Positions 8,716 through 17,346 of a stretch of DNA of 64,000 bases are shown piece after piece. Made by a program: the position numbers and the translations under genes. The DNA is from Niveispirillum sp943371025. GTDB lineage: Bacteria > Pseudomonadota > Alphaproteobacteria > Azospirillales > Azospirillaceae. Position 1 is the stretch's first letter; the number at the start of each line of letters is the position of its first letter. The notes beneath the pieces were generated by a model that did no database searches, was not told the origin of the DNA, and saw only the letters and a program-made list of their open reading frames with translations. Where the stretch lies: contig CALRTC020000020.1 in assembly GCA_943371025.1 (NCBI GenBank), positions 54,351-118,350 on the forward strand. Reading direction: 5' to 3'.

Positions 8716-10092
8716 ATGACCCTGTCGCTCTACAATACGCTGCTGCGGACCAAGGAAGTGTTCGCGCCCATCGACCCGGATCATGTGAAGCTCTATGTCT
8801 GCGGCCCCACGGTCTATGACTATGCCCATATCGGCAATGCCCGCACCTTCAGCGCCTTTGACCTGCTGGCCCGGCTGCTGAAGCATCTCTATCCCCGCGT
8901 CACCTATGCCCGTAACATCACGGATGTGGATGACAAGATCATCGACCGGTCGCACCAGTCGGGGGAGCCGATCGACAGCGTCACGGCCCGGACCACGGCG
9001 CAGTTCCATGCCGACATGGATGATCTGGGCCTGCTGCGCCCCGATATCGAACCGCGCGCCACGCGCCATATCGGCGATATGGTGGCGATGATCGGCACGC
9101 TGATCGACAAGGGCTATGCCTATGCGGCGGAAGGCCATGTTCTGTTCAACGTGCCCGCCATGGCCGATTACGGCCAGCTTTCCCGCCGCAGCCAGGACGA
9201 GCTGATCGCCGGCGCGCGGGTGGAGGTCGCACCCTATAAGAAGTCGCCGGCCGATTTCGTGCTGTGGAAGCCGGCCAAGCCGGGCGAACCCGGTTGGGAC
9301 AGCCCCTGGGGCACGGGCCGGCCGGGTTGGCACATCGAATGCTCCGCCATGACGGCGGCGCATCTGGGGCAGGTGTTCGATATCCATGGCGGCGGGCTGG
9401 ACCTGATCTTCCCGCATCATGAGAATGAGATTGCGCAAAGCCGCTGCGCCCATGGCACGGCGGTGATGGCCAATGTCTGGATGCATTCCGGCTTTCTGAC
9501 CATCGCCGGCGACAAGATGTCGAAGTCGCTGGGGAATTTCTACACGGTGCGGGAACTGCTGGATGAGTATCCGGGAGAGGCGCTGCGCCTGGCCATCCTG
9601 TCGGCCCATTACCGCCAGCCGCTGGATTTCAGCAAGGACAAGGTGACCCAGGCCCGCGCCACGCTGGACCGCTGGTACGGCGTGCTGCGCGCGGCCGGTG
9701 ACGTGCCGGTGGCGCCCGTGCCGGCCGAATTGCTGGCGGCGCTGACCGATGACCTGAACACGCCGCTGGCCATCAGCGTTCTGCATGAACTGGCCAATGC
9801 CTATCACAAGGCCACCGACGATGCCGCCCGCGCCCAGGCCGCCGCCGCGCTGAAGGCCGCCGCCGGCCTGATGGGCTTCCTGCAACAGCAGCCGGAAGCC
9901 TGGTTCAAGTGGCAGCCGGCCGGTGCGGGTGGCGGGCTGGACGATGCCGCCATCGAACAGGCCATCGCCGACCGTCTGGCCGCCCGCAAGGCCAAGAACT
10001 TCGCCGAAGCCGACCGCATCCGCAACGACCTGGCCGCCCAGGGGGTTGTGCTTGAGGACGGGCCGAAGGGCACGACTTGGAAGCGGGGGTAA
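8716..10092 (+). CDS. cysS: Cysteine--tRNA ligase
   Basis: A 458-residue class I synthetase. The catalytic-site zinc ligand region YVCGPTVYDYAHIGNART includes the HIGH motif, and further zinc ligands lie in WHIECSAM and the HHENEIAQS stretch. KMSKS appears as DKMSKSLGNF. A C-terminal helical DALR-type domain ends with the ADRIRNDLAAQGV segment typical of CysRS. It stands 114 bases after gltX; the spacer carries the dispersed repeat. Confidence 0.97.
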   Translation: MTLSLYNTLLRTKEVFAPIDPDHVKLYVCGPTVYDYAHIGNARTFSAFDLLARLLKHLYPRVTYARNITDVDDKIIDRSHQSGEPIDSVTARTTAQFHADMDDLGLLRPDIEPRATRHIGDMVAMIGTLIDKGYAYAAEGHVLFNVPAMADYGQLSRRSQDELIAGARVEVAPYKKSPADFVLWKPAKPGEPGWDSPWGTGRPGWHIECSAMTAAHLGQVFDIHGGGLDLIFPHHENEIAQSRCAHGTAVMANVWMHSGFLTIAGDKMSKSLGNFYTVRELLDEYPGEALRLAILSAHYRQPLDFSKDKVTQARATLDRWYGVLRAAGDVPVAPVPAELLAALTDDLNTPLAISVLHELANAYHKATDDAARAQAAAALKAAAGLMGFLQQQPEAWFKWQPAGAGGGLDDAAIEQAIADRLAARKAKNFAEADRIRNDLAAQGVVLEDGPKGTTWKRG

Positions 10093-10098
10093 GGGAGA

Positions 10099-10140
10099 GG
10101 GCGGCCGATATTGCGTCTTGATTGGGGATATGGGCCGCCC
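10099..10140. repeat. Inverted repeat downstream of cysS
   Basis: GGGCGGCC (10099-10106) pairs with GGCCGCCC (10133-10140), an 8-bp perfect stem around a 26-base loop, directly after the cysS stop. There is no T-run, so it is a hairpin of uncertain terminator activity. The same stem sequence type recurs after ntrC and ilvE. Confidence 0.5.
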
Positions 10141-10197
10141 CTGTACCTGTCGCCGCTGACGCGATAATGTGGACGCCGACGCAAGGGAGAAATCGCC

Positions 10198-10422
10198 ATG
10201 TCTGTCAGCGTTCGCCTGGATGCCGAGATCGAGAAACGCTTGGACGCACTGGCCCGCGCCACGGGGCGGACGAAGGCTTCCTATATCCGTGAAGCTGTTG
10301 AGGAGCATCTTCAGGATATGGAGGATGCCTATCTGGCGCAGGCGGAACTGGAGGCCGTGCGCGCTGGGCGCAGCGAGACGGTGCCATTGGAGACATTGTT
10401 GAAGCGTCACGACGCCGCTTAA
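10198..10422 (+). CDS. Ribbon-helix-helix antitoxin (RelB/ParD-type)
   Basis: A 74-residue protein with an N-terminal ribbon-helix-helix fold (SVSVRLDAEIEKRLDALARATGRTKASYIREAVEEHL), the usual DNA-binding domain of antitoxins that repress their own operon. The helical C-terminus would neutralise the toxin encoded 13 bases downstream. An AGGGAG ribosome site precedes the ATG. Order and spacing are typical of a type II toxin-antitoxin pair. Confidence 0.88.
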   Translation: MSVSVRLDAEIEKRLDALARATGRTKASYIREAVEEHLQDMEDAYLAQAELEAVRAGRSETVPLETLLKRHDAA

Positions 10423-10435
10423 AGGCGGCGTCTAT

Positions 10436-10708
10436 ATGGCCTGGAAGATCACCCTGTCATCGGCTGCGATCAAGTCCCTGGATAAGATGGGCCGAGAGGA
10501 TGAGCGCCGAATATTGGCCTTCCTTGAGCAACGCGTAAAGCCGCTATCCAATCCCCGCAGCATCGGAGAGGCTCTGAAGGGCAACCTTTCGGATTTCTGG
10601 AAATACCGGGTCGGTGATTATCGCGTCATCGCGCATATCGATGATGGCTTGATTGAAATTCTCGTGGTTCGGATCGGGAACCGGCGGGATGTGTACAAGC
10701 GATCGTAA
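10436..10708 (+). CDS. RelE/ParE-superfamily toxin
   Basis: A 90-residue protein with the compact RelE/ParE fold. Recognisable elements are the N-terminal ITLSSAAIKSLDKM, the central LKGNLSDFWKYRVGDYRVIAHI, and the C-terminal strand ILVVRIGNRRDVYK. Family members are either ribosome-dependent mRNases (RelE) or gyrase poisons (ParE); the R-D-Y arrangement and the C-terminal basic tail favour the RelE side. It pairs with the antitoxin just upstream. The last 165 bases overlap, on the opposite strand, the tail of a Phd-type antitoxin frame. Confidence 0.88.
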   Translation: MAWKITLSSAAIKSLDKMGREDERRILAFLEQRVKPLSNPRSIGEALKGNLSDFWKYRVGDYRVIAHIDDGLIEILVVRIGNRRDVYKRS

Positions 10709-10930
10709 GGCTTCCTGGATTTCTGCCAGCGACAGCCGCGGCATGGTTTGTCGGAAGGCGGCGATTTCCTGCATGGTTTGACGGGTCTGGCTGGCGCGGC
10801 CTTCCGTCTCCGGGACGATACGGGCGACCGCCCGGCCATGGCGGGTGATGATGACCGTTTCGCCGCGCTCCACCGCATCAATCAATTGGGGCAGATGCGC
10901 CTTCGCATCAGCAATCTGGACTTCACGCAT
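10544..10930 (-). CDS. Phd/YefM-type antitoxin with run-on C-terminus, no toxin partner
   Basis: The first ~74 residues are a standard Phd/YefM (VapB-like) antitoxin: MREVQIADAKAHLPQLIDAV, then ERGETVIITRHGRAVARIVP. A normal family member would stop soon after the segment RLSLAEIQEAL. Here the frame instead continues for about 54 residues antisense to the relE-type toxin, and the point where homology should end coincides with the toxin stop codon. No VapC or Doc toxin follows. ATG 10930 was chosen because the family starts there; the open frame extends 24 codons upstream. This is either a living orphan antitoxin with an acquired tail or a decaying gene. Confidence 0.65.
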   Translation of the reverse strand: MREVQIADAKAHLPQLIDAVERGETVIITRHGRAVARIVPETEGRASQTRQTMQEIAAFRQTMPRLSLAEIQEALRSLVHIPPVPDPNHENFNQAIIDMRDDAIITDPVFPEIRKVALQSLSDAAGIG

Positions 10931-11032
10931 GGCGGCCCGACCCGTCTGGCGGAAATGTCCACTCCAATCCACAAAGCTAAACCTGGGTGGACGGGATGGC
11001 AATCACGGAGGCTGTCTGCTGAATGAATGGAC

Positions 11033-11059
11033 AAGGGCGGCCCTTTCGGTGCCGCCCTT
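11033..11059 (-). terminator. Hairpin downstream of ntrC
   Basis: A 9-bp perfect stem, AAGGGCGGC against GCCGCCCTT, with a 9-base loop, sits just after the ntrC stop on the minus strand. The trailing T-run is only two bases, so it may terminate in both directions weakly. Confidence 0.6.
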
Positions 11060-11066
11060 ATCATCC

Positions 11067-12515
11067 CTACTTCAACCCCCGCACCACCTGAATATCCAGA
11101 TCCCGGATCTTCTTCCTCAGCGTATTGCGGTTAAGGCCCAGCATGTGTGCGGCCTTGATCTGGTTGCCCCTTGTCGCCGTCAGGGACAGCGACAGCAGCG
11201 GCCGTTCGACCTCCCGCAGAATCCGGTCATAGAGGCCGGCCGCCGGGATGCCGTCCTTATGCGCGGCGAAATACTCCCGCAGGTGGCGTTCGACGGCGGC
11301 GGACAGGCCCTCGTTCACCGGTTCCTGCACGGGGGCCGCCGCCGGGTTGGTTTCGGCCAGTTCGGTGTCGATGACGTCGAGGCTGATCACCTCCTGCGAA
11401 TACAGCGCCGCCAGACGCTGGACCATATTTTCCAGCTCGCGCACATTGCCGGGCCAGCGATAGCGCTTCAGCCGGTCCATGGCGGCATTGTCCACCGTCT
11501 TGGCCGGCAGGCCCTGCTGCGCCGCCTGGTTCAGGAAATGGCGGACCAGGGCCGGCACATCCTCCGTCCGTTCTCGCAACGGCGGCAGGCGGATGGGTAC
11601 GACGTTCAGGCGGTAGAACAGATCCTCGCGGAACAGGCCCTGGCGGATCAGGGTGCGCAGGTCGCGGTGGGTGGCCGCCACGATGCGCACATCGGTCTTG
11701 ATGGGCGTGCGCCCGCCGACGGTCGTATATTCGCCTTCCTGCAACACGCGCAGCAGGCGCGTCTGTGCCTCCAGCGGCATGTCGCCGATTTCGTCCAGGA
11801 ACAGGGTGCCGCCCTGCGCCTGTTCGAACCGGCCCGTGGAGCGCATGGTGGCGCCGGTGAAGGCGCCCTTCTCATGGCCGAACAGCTCTGACTCGATCAG
11901 TTCGCGCGGGATGGCCGCCATGTTGATGGCGACAAAGGGCCCGCCGCGCCGCTTGCCATAATCATGCAGGGCACGGGCGACCAGTTCCTTGCCGGTGCCG
12001 CTTTCGCCGGTGATCATTACCGTCAGGTCCGTACCCATCAGGCGCGCCAGGACGCGGTAGATCTCCTGCATGGCCGGCGACCGGCCGATCAGGGGCAGCG
12101 CCTCCTCCTCCGGATCCTCCACCGGTGCCGGGGTGGGGGCCGTGGTGGGGGCGGGGGCCGACAGCGCCTTCTGCACGATCGCCATCAAGTCCTTCAGATC
12201 GAAGGGCTTGGGCAGATAGTCGAAAGCCCCGCGTTCCGCCGCCTTCACGGCGGTCAGCAGCGTGTTCTGCGCGCTCATCACGATGATGCGCAGGTCCGGC
12301 CGCAGCTTCTTGATACGCGGCACCAGGTCCAGGCCGTTTTCATCCGGCATGACCACATCGGTGATGACCAGATCGCCTTCCCCCTCCTGCACCCACCGCC
12401 ACAAGGTGGCGGCGTTGCCGGTGGTCTTCACCTCGTGCCCCAGACGGGCCAGGGCCTGGGTCAGAACCGTCCGAATGGCCCGATCATCATCCGCAACAAG
12501 AATGGTTGCGCCCAT
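11067..12515 (-). CDS. ntrC: Nitrogen regulation response regulator NtrC
   Basis: A 482-residue sigma54 activator. It has a receiver domain (about 1-120, phospho-acceptor Asp in LVITDVVMPDENG), a central AAA+ domain with Walker A GESGTGKE, the sigma54-contacting GAFTGA loop intact, and Walker B GGTLFLDEIGDMP, and a C-terminal Fis-type helix-turn-helix (GNQIKAAHMLGLNRNTLRKKI). It starts 3 bases after ntrB, so the two are co-transcribed behind dusB. Phosphorylated NtrC turns on nitrogen-scavenging genes such as glnA, amtB and nif regulators under nitrogen limitation. Confidence 0.97.
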   Translation of the reverse strand: MGATILVADDDRAIRTVLTQALARLGHEVKTTGNAATLWRWVQEGEGDLVITDVVMPDENGLDLVPRIKKLRPDLRIIVMSAQNTLLTAVKAAERGAFDYLPKPFDLKDLMAIVQKALSAPAPTTAPTPAPVEDPEEEALPLIGRSPAMQEIYRVLARLMGTDLTVMITGESGTGKELVARALHDYGKRRGGPFVAINMAAIPRELIESELFGHEKGAFTGATMRSTGRFEQAQGGTLFLDEIGDMPLEAQTRLLRVLQEGEYTTVGGRTPIKTDVRIVAATHRDLRTLIRQGLFREDLFYRLNVVPIRLPPLRERTEDVPALVRHFLNQAAQQGLPAKTVDNAAMDRLKRYRWPGNVRELENMVQRLAALYSQEVISLDVIDTELAETNPAAAPVQEPVNEGLSAAVERHLREYFAAHKDGIPAAGLYDRILREVERPLLSLSLTATRGNQIKAAHMLGLNRNTLRKKIRDLDIQVVRGLK

Positions 12516-12518
12516 TTT

Positions 12519-13637
12519 TTAGGCACCCTCTCCGTGGCCGCTCTTATCGGTGACTGGCAGGGAAACCTTGAAGACCGTGCGTTTCGGCGCGCTCTCAAAG
12601 TCGATCACCCCACCATGGTCACCGATGATCTTGGCAACCAATGCAAGACCCAGGCCGGTTCCGTTCATCTTCGTCGTAACAAAGGGATCGAACAGGTTGG
12701 CGCGGATATCTTCGGGGATCCCCGGACCGTTATCAGACACGCTGACCAGCAGCGGCAGATGCAGGCGGCTGTCCGATCCCGACACAGCCAGACGCACGCC
12801 ATGCTGGTACGCCGTGGAGAGCTGGATCTCTCCGCCCTGCTCGGGGCAGGCCTCCGCCGCGTTTTTCACCAGGTTCAGGAACACCTGCACCAGCTGGTCG
12901 CGGTTGCCCAGGACGGGCGGCAGGGAAGGGTCGTACTTCTCGACAAAGCGGATATGGCGGGCGAAACCTGTCTGGGCGATGCGGCGCACATGTTCCAGCA
13001 CGGCATGGATGTTCACCGCCTGGCGCTCCAGGGGGCGGCCGTCGGTGAACACTTCCATCCGGTCGACCAGGGCCACGATGCGGTCCGCCTCGTCACAGAT
13101 CAGGCGGGTCAGGATCTGGTCATCCTCGCTGGCATTTTCCTCCAGCAACTGCGCGGCCCCCCGGATGCCGGACAGGGGGTTCTTCACCTCATGCGCCAGC
13201 ATGGCCGCCATGGCGACGACGGATCGGGCGGCACCCCGGTGGTTCAATTGCTTGTCAATGCGCCGGGCGATGGACCGTTCATGGATGGTCACCACCACCT
13301 GATCGGGCGGGTCGCCCAGCGGTGCCGCCTGCATGGTCACCGAATGCGGGCCGACGCGGGCCGTTTCCACAGTGACGCCATATTCGCAGACCGTGGAATG
13401 GGTCTGCCGCGCCTGATCCAGCAGAGCCAGGACGGGGCTGTCCTCCGGGATCAGTTCCGTCAGCTTGGTTCCCAGCACGCGCGTCGCGGAAACGTCAAAG
13501 AATTCCTGCGCTTCCAGATTGATGAAGCGGATCAGCCCATCGCCATCCACCACCATCACGGGATCGGGCAGGGCCGCCAGGATCGAGGTCGGATCAATAT
13601 CGCCGCCGACGCGGCGGGCCGTCGGCATGCGCGCCAT
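12519..13637 (-). CDS. ntrB: Nitrogen regulation sensor kinase NtrB
   Basis: A soluble 372-residue histidine kinase/phosphatase. A PAS domain (about 15-125) precedes the phospho-acceptor helix with H in MLAHEVKNPLSGIRGAAQLL, and the ATPase domain shows N-box LVKNAAEA, G1 SDNGPGIP and G2 GTGLGLAL. It transfers phosphate to NtrC and is controlled by PII proteins. Its start overlaps the dusB stop (TGATG), which ties its expression to dusB. Confidence 0.97.
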   Translation of the reverse strand: MARMPTARRVGGDIDPTSILAALPDPVMVVDGDGLIRFINLEAQEFFDVSATRVLGTKLTELIPEDSPVLALLDQARQTHSTVCEYGVTVETARVGPHSVTMQAAPLGDPPDQVVVTIHERSIARRIDKQLNHRGAARSVVAMAAMLAHEVKNPLSGIRGAAQLLEENASEDDQILTRLICDEADRIVALVDRMEVFTDGRPLERQAVNIHAVLEHVRRIAQTGFARHIRFVEKYDPSLPPVLGNRDQLVQVFLNLVKNAAEACPEQGGEIQLSTAYQHGVRLAVSGSDSRLHLPLLVSVSDNGPGIPEDIRANLFDPFVTTKMNGTGLGLALVAKIIGDHGGVIDFESAPKRTVFKVSLPVTDKSGHGEGA

Positions 13638-14653
13638 CAGGCGGCCACCCGCTCGGTGACGCCACGATCCAATGCTGCGGAGTAGAAGGCGATGATCTGC
13701 TGCTTCATCTTGTCCGGATCTTCCGTGGTCATGATCTGGTTACGGTAATCGGCCGACCCGTTCATGCCCTTGGAATACCAGGCGACATGCTTGCGGGCGA
13801 TCTTCAGGCCCGCCTGCACCCCGTAATGGGCCAGGATGGCGTCGTAATGTTCCAGGACGATCTGCATCTGGTCGGCCAGGGCCGGATCGGGCTTCTTCTC
13901 GCCCGTGCGCAGGTAATGCATGACCTGGGCGATGAACCAGGGACGGCCATAGGTGCCGCGCCCGATCATCACGCCGTCGGCTCCGGATTCCTCCAGACAG
14001 CGGACGGCATCCTCAAAGCTGTTGATGTCACCATTGGCGATGACGGGGATCTTCACCGCTTCCTTGACCTCACGGATGAATTTCCAATCGGCTGTGCCGT
14101 TATACATCTGGCAGCGCGTGCGGCCATGCACGGTCAGCATCTTGATGCCGCACTCTTCCGCGATGCGGGCCAGGTTGGGGGCGTTCAGATTATTGGCGTC
14201 CCAGCCCTTGCGCATCTTCATCGTCACCGGAACGGAAACGGCCTTTACGGTCGCCTCCATGATGCGGCCGGCCAGCAGTTCGTCCTTCATCAGGGCCGAC
14301 CCGGCAAAGCCGTTCACCACCTTCTTCACGGGGCAGCCGAAATTGATGTCGATGATATGGGCGCCGCGATCCGCGTTCAGCTTCGCCGCCTCCCCCATCA
14401 CGTCCGGCTCACACCCCGCCAGCTGCATGGAAATCGGCGCCTCATCCAGGCTCCATTCCGTTTTCAGCATGCTTTCGCGCGTGGCGCGGATCATGGCCTG
14501 ACTGGCAATCATCTCCGACACGACCAGGCCGGCCCCGGTGCGCTTCACCAACCGGCGATAGGGCATGTCGGTGACGCCCGACAAGGGCGCCAGGATCACC
14601 GGATCCTCGATACGCACCGGACCGATCTGAAGGGGGGGGAGCGGCTTGACCAT
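13637..14653 (-). CDS. dusB: tRNA-dihydrouridine synthase DusB (NifR3)
   Basis: A 338-residue flavin enzyme that reduces uridines in tRNA. Seen are the TIM-barrel start VILAPLSGVTDMPYRRLVKR, the signature INFGCPVKKVVNGFAGSALM with catalytic Cys, HGRTRCQMYNGTADW, and the FMN phosphate site ADGVMIGRGTYGRPWF. ATG 14653 begins the conserved region; a TTG 51 bases upstream is also in frame. It is the first gene of the dusB-ntrB-ntrC operon, an order conserved in alphaproteobacteria, where it was first named nifR3. Confidence 0.95.
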   Translation of the reverse strand: MVKPLPPLQIGPVRIEDPVILAPLSGVTDMPYRRLVKRTGAGLVVSEMIASQAMIRATRESMLKTEWSLDEAPISMQLAGCEPDVMGEAAKLNADRGAHIIDINFGCPVKKVVNGFAGSALMKDELLAGRIMEATVKAVSVPVTMKMRKGWDANNLNAPNLARIAEECGIKMLTVHGRTRCQMYNGTADWKFIREVKEAVKIPVIANGDINSFEDAVRCLEESGADGVMIGRGTYGRPWFIAQVMHYLRTGEKKPDPALADQMQIVLEHYDAILAHYGVQAGLKIARKHVAWYSKGMNGSADYRNQIMTTEDPDKMKQQIIAFYSAALDRGVTERVAA

Positions 14654-14919
14654 GTGACGAAGAACCCTGCACCTGTCCGCAGAAACAGCCCAATAAATGG
14701 GCAAATTTCACGGATGCATCAAAATTAGGCACAGAGATTAACACAGGTCCCGAAAAACACAATATTCACCGCCGCATGGCGGTTTTCGCGTGGGGGCGGG
14801 ACGGGTGCCCGCTTTGATGCAGACGCGACGTGCGGGAGCGTGCATGCGCCGGCCATTGGCGAGCGGGCCTTTTCCGCGCTAGGGTCGTCGCGGTCCATTC
14901 GACAGCCCCTTTGGTGCCC
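14654..14919. other. Divergent spacer between dusB and ispDF
   Basis: About 265 bases that must hold the promoters of the dusB-ntrBC operon (leftward) and ispDF (rightward). It is more AT-rich than its surroundings around 14690-14765. I see a short hairpin at 14768-14783 but no convincing sigma70 or NtrC-type site; one half-like CTGCAC element lies near 14667. Confidence 0.5.
14768..14787 (+). terminator. Small terminator-like hairpin upstream of ispDF
   Basis: ACCGCC (14768-14773) pairs with GGCGGT (14778-14783) around a GCAT loop, ending in four T residues. It could be a weak intrinsic terminator or attenuator in the ispDF leader. The stem is short and the T-run minimal. Confidence 0.35.
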
Positions 14920-16095
14920 ATGCCCACCTGTACCGCCCTGATCGTCGCCGCGGGACGCGGCCTTCGCTTCGGGGCCGACCTGCCCAAGCAGTATCTGCAT
15001 CTGGCTGGCAAGCCCATCCTGCGCCGGACCGTGGAGGCGTTCCTGCGCCATCCCGGTGTGACGAGTGTGCGTGTCGTCATCGATCCGGCCTTCCGCGATC
15101 TTTATGAGCAGGCCGTGGAAGGGCTGGATCTGCCGCCGCCCATCGCCGGCGGCCCGACGCGGCAGGACAGCGTACTGAACGGGCTGGAAGCGCTGGCCGG
15201 CCACGCGCCTGATCTGGTGCTGATCCATGATGCGGCGCGGCCGCTGGTCGATGCCGCCGCCATCACCGATGTCATTGCGGCCCTGGACCATGCGCCGGGC
15301 GCCATCGCGGCCACGCCGCTGGCCGACACGCTGAAGCGCGGCACAGTGGCCGGCGGCACCATCCGCAGCGACGGCACGGTGGACCGCACGGCCCTGTGGC
15401 GGGCGCTGACGCCGCAGGGCTTCCGCTTTGCCGACATCCTGCCGGCCCATCGCCGCGCTGCCGGCCTGAACCTGACGGACGATGCCGCCGTGGCCGAGGC
15501 GGCCGGGCTGGCCGTCACCCTGATCGCCACCGACCCGGACAATCTGAAAGTGACCAATCAAGACGATCTGGCCCGCGCCGAACGGCTGTTCCTGACCCGG
15601 CTGGGCGATATCCGCACCGGCACCGGCTATGACGTTCACAAGTTCGCGCCCGGCGACCATGTCTGGCTGTGCGGGGTGCAGGTGCCGCACGATGCGACGC
15701 TGGAAGGCCATTCGGATGCCGACGTGGCGCTGCACGCCCTGACCGATGCCATCCTGGGCGCCATTGCCTCTGGCGATATCGGTCAGCATTTTCCGCCCAG
15801 CGACCCGCAATGGAAAGGGGCGGACAGCGCCCGCTTCCTGCGCCATGCCGCCGAACTGGTGGCGCGCCGTGACGGCGTGATTGCCCATGTCGACATCACC
15901 ATCATCTGCGAACGGCCCAAGGTGGGTCCGCACCGCGAGGCCATGGTGGCGCGGGTGGCGGCAATCCTGGGCATCGATGCGTCCCGCGTCAGTGTGAAGG
16001 CGACGACGACGGAGGGGCTGGGCTTCACCGGCCGGCGGGAAGGCATTGCCGCCCAGGCCGCCGCCACCGTCCGCCTGCCCTTGTCGCTGGAGTAG
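14920..16095 (+). CDS. ispDF: Bifunctional IspD/IspF isoprenoid enzyme
   Basis: A 391-residue fusion of two MEP-pathway enzymes. The N-terminal IspD cytidylyltransferase (about 1-225) shows ALIVAAGRGLRFG, LPKQYL, and the VLIHDAARPLV motif; the C-terminal IspF cyclodiphosphate synthase (about 230-388) shows RTGTGYDVHKF, the zinc-binding GHSDADVALHALTDAILG, and the ending VKATTTEGLGFTGR. Together they make MEcPP for isoprenoid synthesis. The fusion is usual in alphaproteobacteria. ATG 14920 is chosen because the cytidylyltransferase fold begins immediately; the open frame extends 30 codons further upstream with no family similarity. Confidence 0.95.
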   Translation: MPTCTALIVAAGRGLRFGADLPKQYLHLAGKPILRRTVEAFLRHPGVTSVRVVIDPAFRDLYEQAVEGLDLPPPIAGGPTRQDSVLNGLEALAGHAPDLVLIHDAARPLVDAAAITDVIAALDHAPGAIAATPLADTLKRGTVAGGTIRSDGTVDRTALWRALTPQGFRFADILPAHRRAAGLNLTDDAAVAEAAGLAVTLIATDPDNLKVTNQDDLARAERLFLTRLGDIRTGTGYDVHKFAPGDHVWLCGVQVPHDATLEGHSDADVALHALTDAILGAIASGDIGQHFPPSDPQWKGADSARFLRHAAELVARRDGVIAHVDITIICERPKVGPHREAMVARVAAILGIDASRVSVKATTTEGLGFTGRREGIAAQAAATVRLPLSLE

Positions 16096-16101
16096 GAGCC
16101 C

Positions 16102-16596
16102 ATGTTCCCGCCCGACCTGATCCGACTGGCACAAGATATCCGCGACACGCTGTCGGCGCGCCGCCTGTGGGTCGCCACGGCCGAAAGCTGCACGGGCGGT
16201 CTGATTGCCGCCTGCCTGACAGAGGTGGCGGGATCGTCTTCCGTGGTGGACAGGGGTTTCATCACCTATACCAATGCCGCCAAGACGGAGATGCTGGGGG
16301 TGCCGGCGGACCTGATCGACCGGTTGGGGGCTGTGTCGGAGCCGGTGGCGACTGCCATGGCCACGGGTGCGCTGGATCACAGCCAGGCCGATATCGCGGT
16401 TGCCGTCACCGGCATCGCCGGGCCGGGCGGGGGAACGCCGACGAAGCCGGTCGGACTGGTCTTCATGGCGCTGGCGCGACGTGGCGGGGAGGTGAATGTG
16501 GAACGCCACGTCTTCGACGGGGATCGGGATGCGGTGCGGCTGGCGACCGTGCGGCGGGCCCTGGAATGGGTGCTGGCAGCGGGAAGGGCGCCATGA
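16102..16596 (+). CDS. pncC: CinA C-terminal domain protein, NMN amidohydrolase (PncC)
   Basis: A 164-residue stand-alone CinA-C domain that deamidates nicotinamide mononucleotide in pyridine-nucleotide recycling. The signature VATAESCTGGLIAACLTEVAG is present, as are FITYTNAAKTEMLGV and the AVTGIAGPGGGTP loop. It starts 6 bases after ispDF and its stop overlaps the next gene (ATGA), so the three are probably one operon. Confidence 0.93.
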   Translation: MFPPDLIRLAQDIRDTLSARRLWVATAESCTGGLIAACLTEVAGSSSVVDRGFITYTNAAKTEMLGVPADLIDRLGAVSEPVATAMATGALDHSQADIAVAVTGIAGPGGGTPTKPVGLVFMALARRGGEVNVERHVFDGDRDAVRLATVRRALEWVLAAGRAP

Positions 16597-17336
16597 ATTC
16601 CGTCACACCCACCATCGATCTGGCCGACACCATCCTGCGCGAATGGACGGAGCAGCCGGACATCATCGCCGCCTTCCTGGCCGGGTCGGTGGCGAAGGGC
16701 AATGCCGGGCCCGGATCGGATATCGATGCCGTGCTGATCCACCACCATCTGCCCGCCGCCGTACGGGAGACCCACGAACGCCAGGGCGTCACGGTGGAAC
16801 TGTTCCTGCACGATCCGGACACGCTGGCCTATTTCTGGGAGGCTGACCGCAAGCTGGGCAAGCCGTCGCTGGCCCGCATGGTGGCCAACGGCCTGCCCAT
16901 TGCGGGCGATCCCGCCCTGATCGAGGAATTGAAGCGGCAGGCCCAGGCCGTGCTGGATGGCGGACCGCCTGCCCTGTCGGACGAGGAATTGCGGGTTCGA
17001 CGCTATTCCATCTCTGATCTGGCGGCTGATCTGGCCCAACCCCGCACACCGGCCGAACAATTGGCCATCGGCAGCCGGCTTTATATCGAACTGGCGGATT
17101 TTACCGTACGCGCCGCCGGCGCCTGGACCGGTACCGGCAAAGGGCTGGCCAAGGCGCTGCTGCGCCTGGACCCGATGCTGTCCACGGCCTTTGAACACGC
17201 CTTTGCCGAACTGTTCGCCGACCAGGACCCGGCGGAGGTGCTGGCCCTGGTCGATCTCTGCCTGGCCCCCTATGGCGGGCGGTTCATGGCCGGCGACCGC
17301 CGCCCAGCCCCCAGCGACTGGCGCCTGGGGGACTGA
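16593..17336 (+). CDS. Nucleotidyltransferase-fold protein
   Basis: A 247-residue protein whose N-terminal ~100 residues show the polymerase-beta nucleotidyltransferase signature GS(V)xxGxxxxxSDIDAVLI (about residues 28-46). A helical C-terminal half (about 115-245) may bind substrate or partner. The substrate is unknown; relatives transfer AMP or similar groups to small molecules, tRNA or protein. The start overlaps the pncC stop by ATGA, and a much longer frame upstream is only the shadow of pncC. Resistance function should not be assumed. Confidence 0.8.
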   Translation: MNSVTPTIDLADTILREWTEQPDIIAAFLAGSVAKGNAGPGSDIDAVLIHHHLPAAVRETHERQGVTVELFLHDPDTLAYFWEADRKLGKPSLARMVANGLPIAGDPALIEELKRQAQAVLDGGPPALSDEELRVRRYSISDLAADLAQPRTPAEQLAIGSRLYIELADFTVRAAGAWTGTGKGLAKALLRLDPMLSTAFEHAFAELFADQDPAEVLALVDLCLAPYGGRFMAGDRRPAPSDWRLGD

Positions 17337-17346
17337 GCGGCATTGT

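Noticed and set aside
8101..10410. 769-codon open frame on the minus strand across gltX, cysS and relB
   Set aside because: It is antisense to three well supported genes; long antisense frames are expected at this GC content and it matches no family.
14725..16509. 594-codon minus-strand open frame opposite ispDF and pncC
   Set aside because: Shadow of ispDF; composition is Arg/Gly/Gln-rich and no motif is seen.
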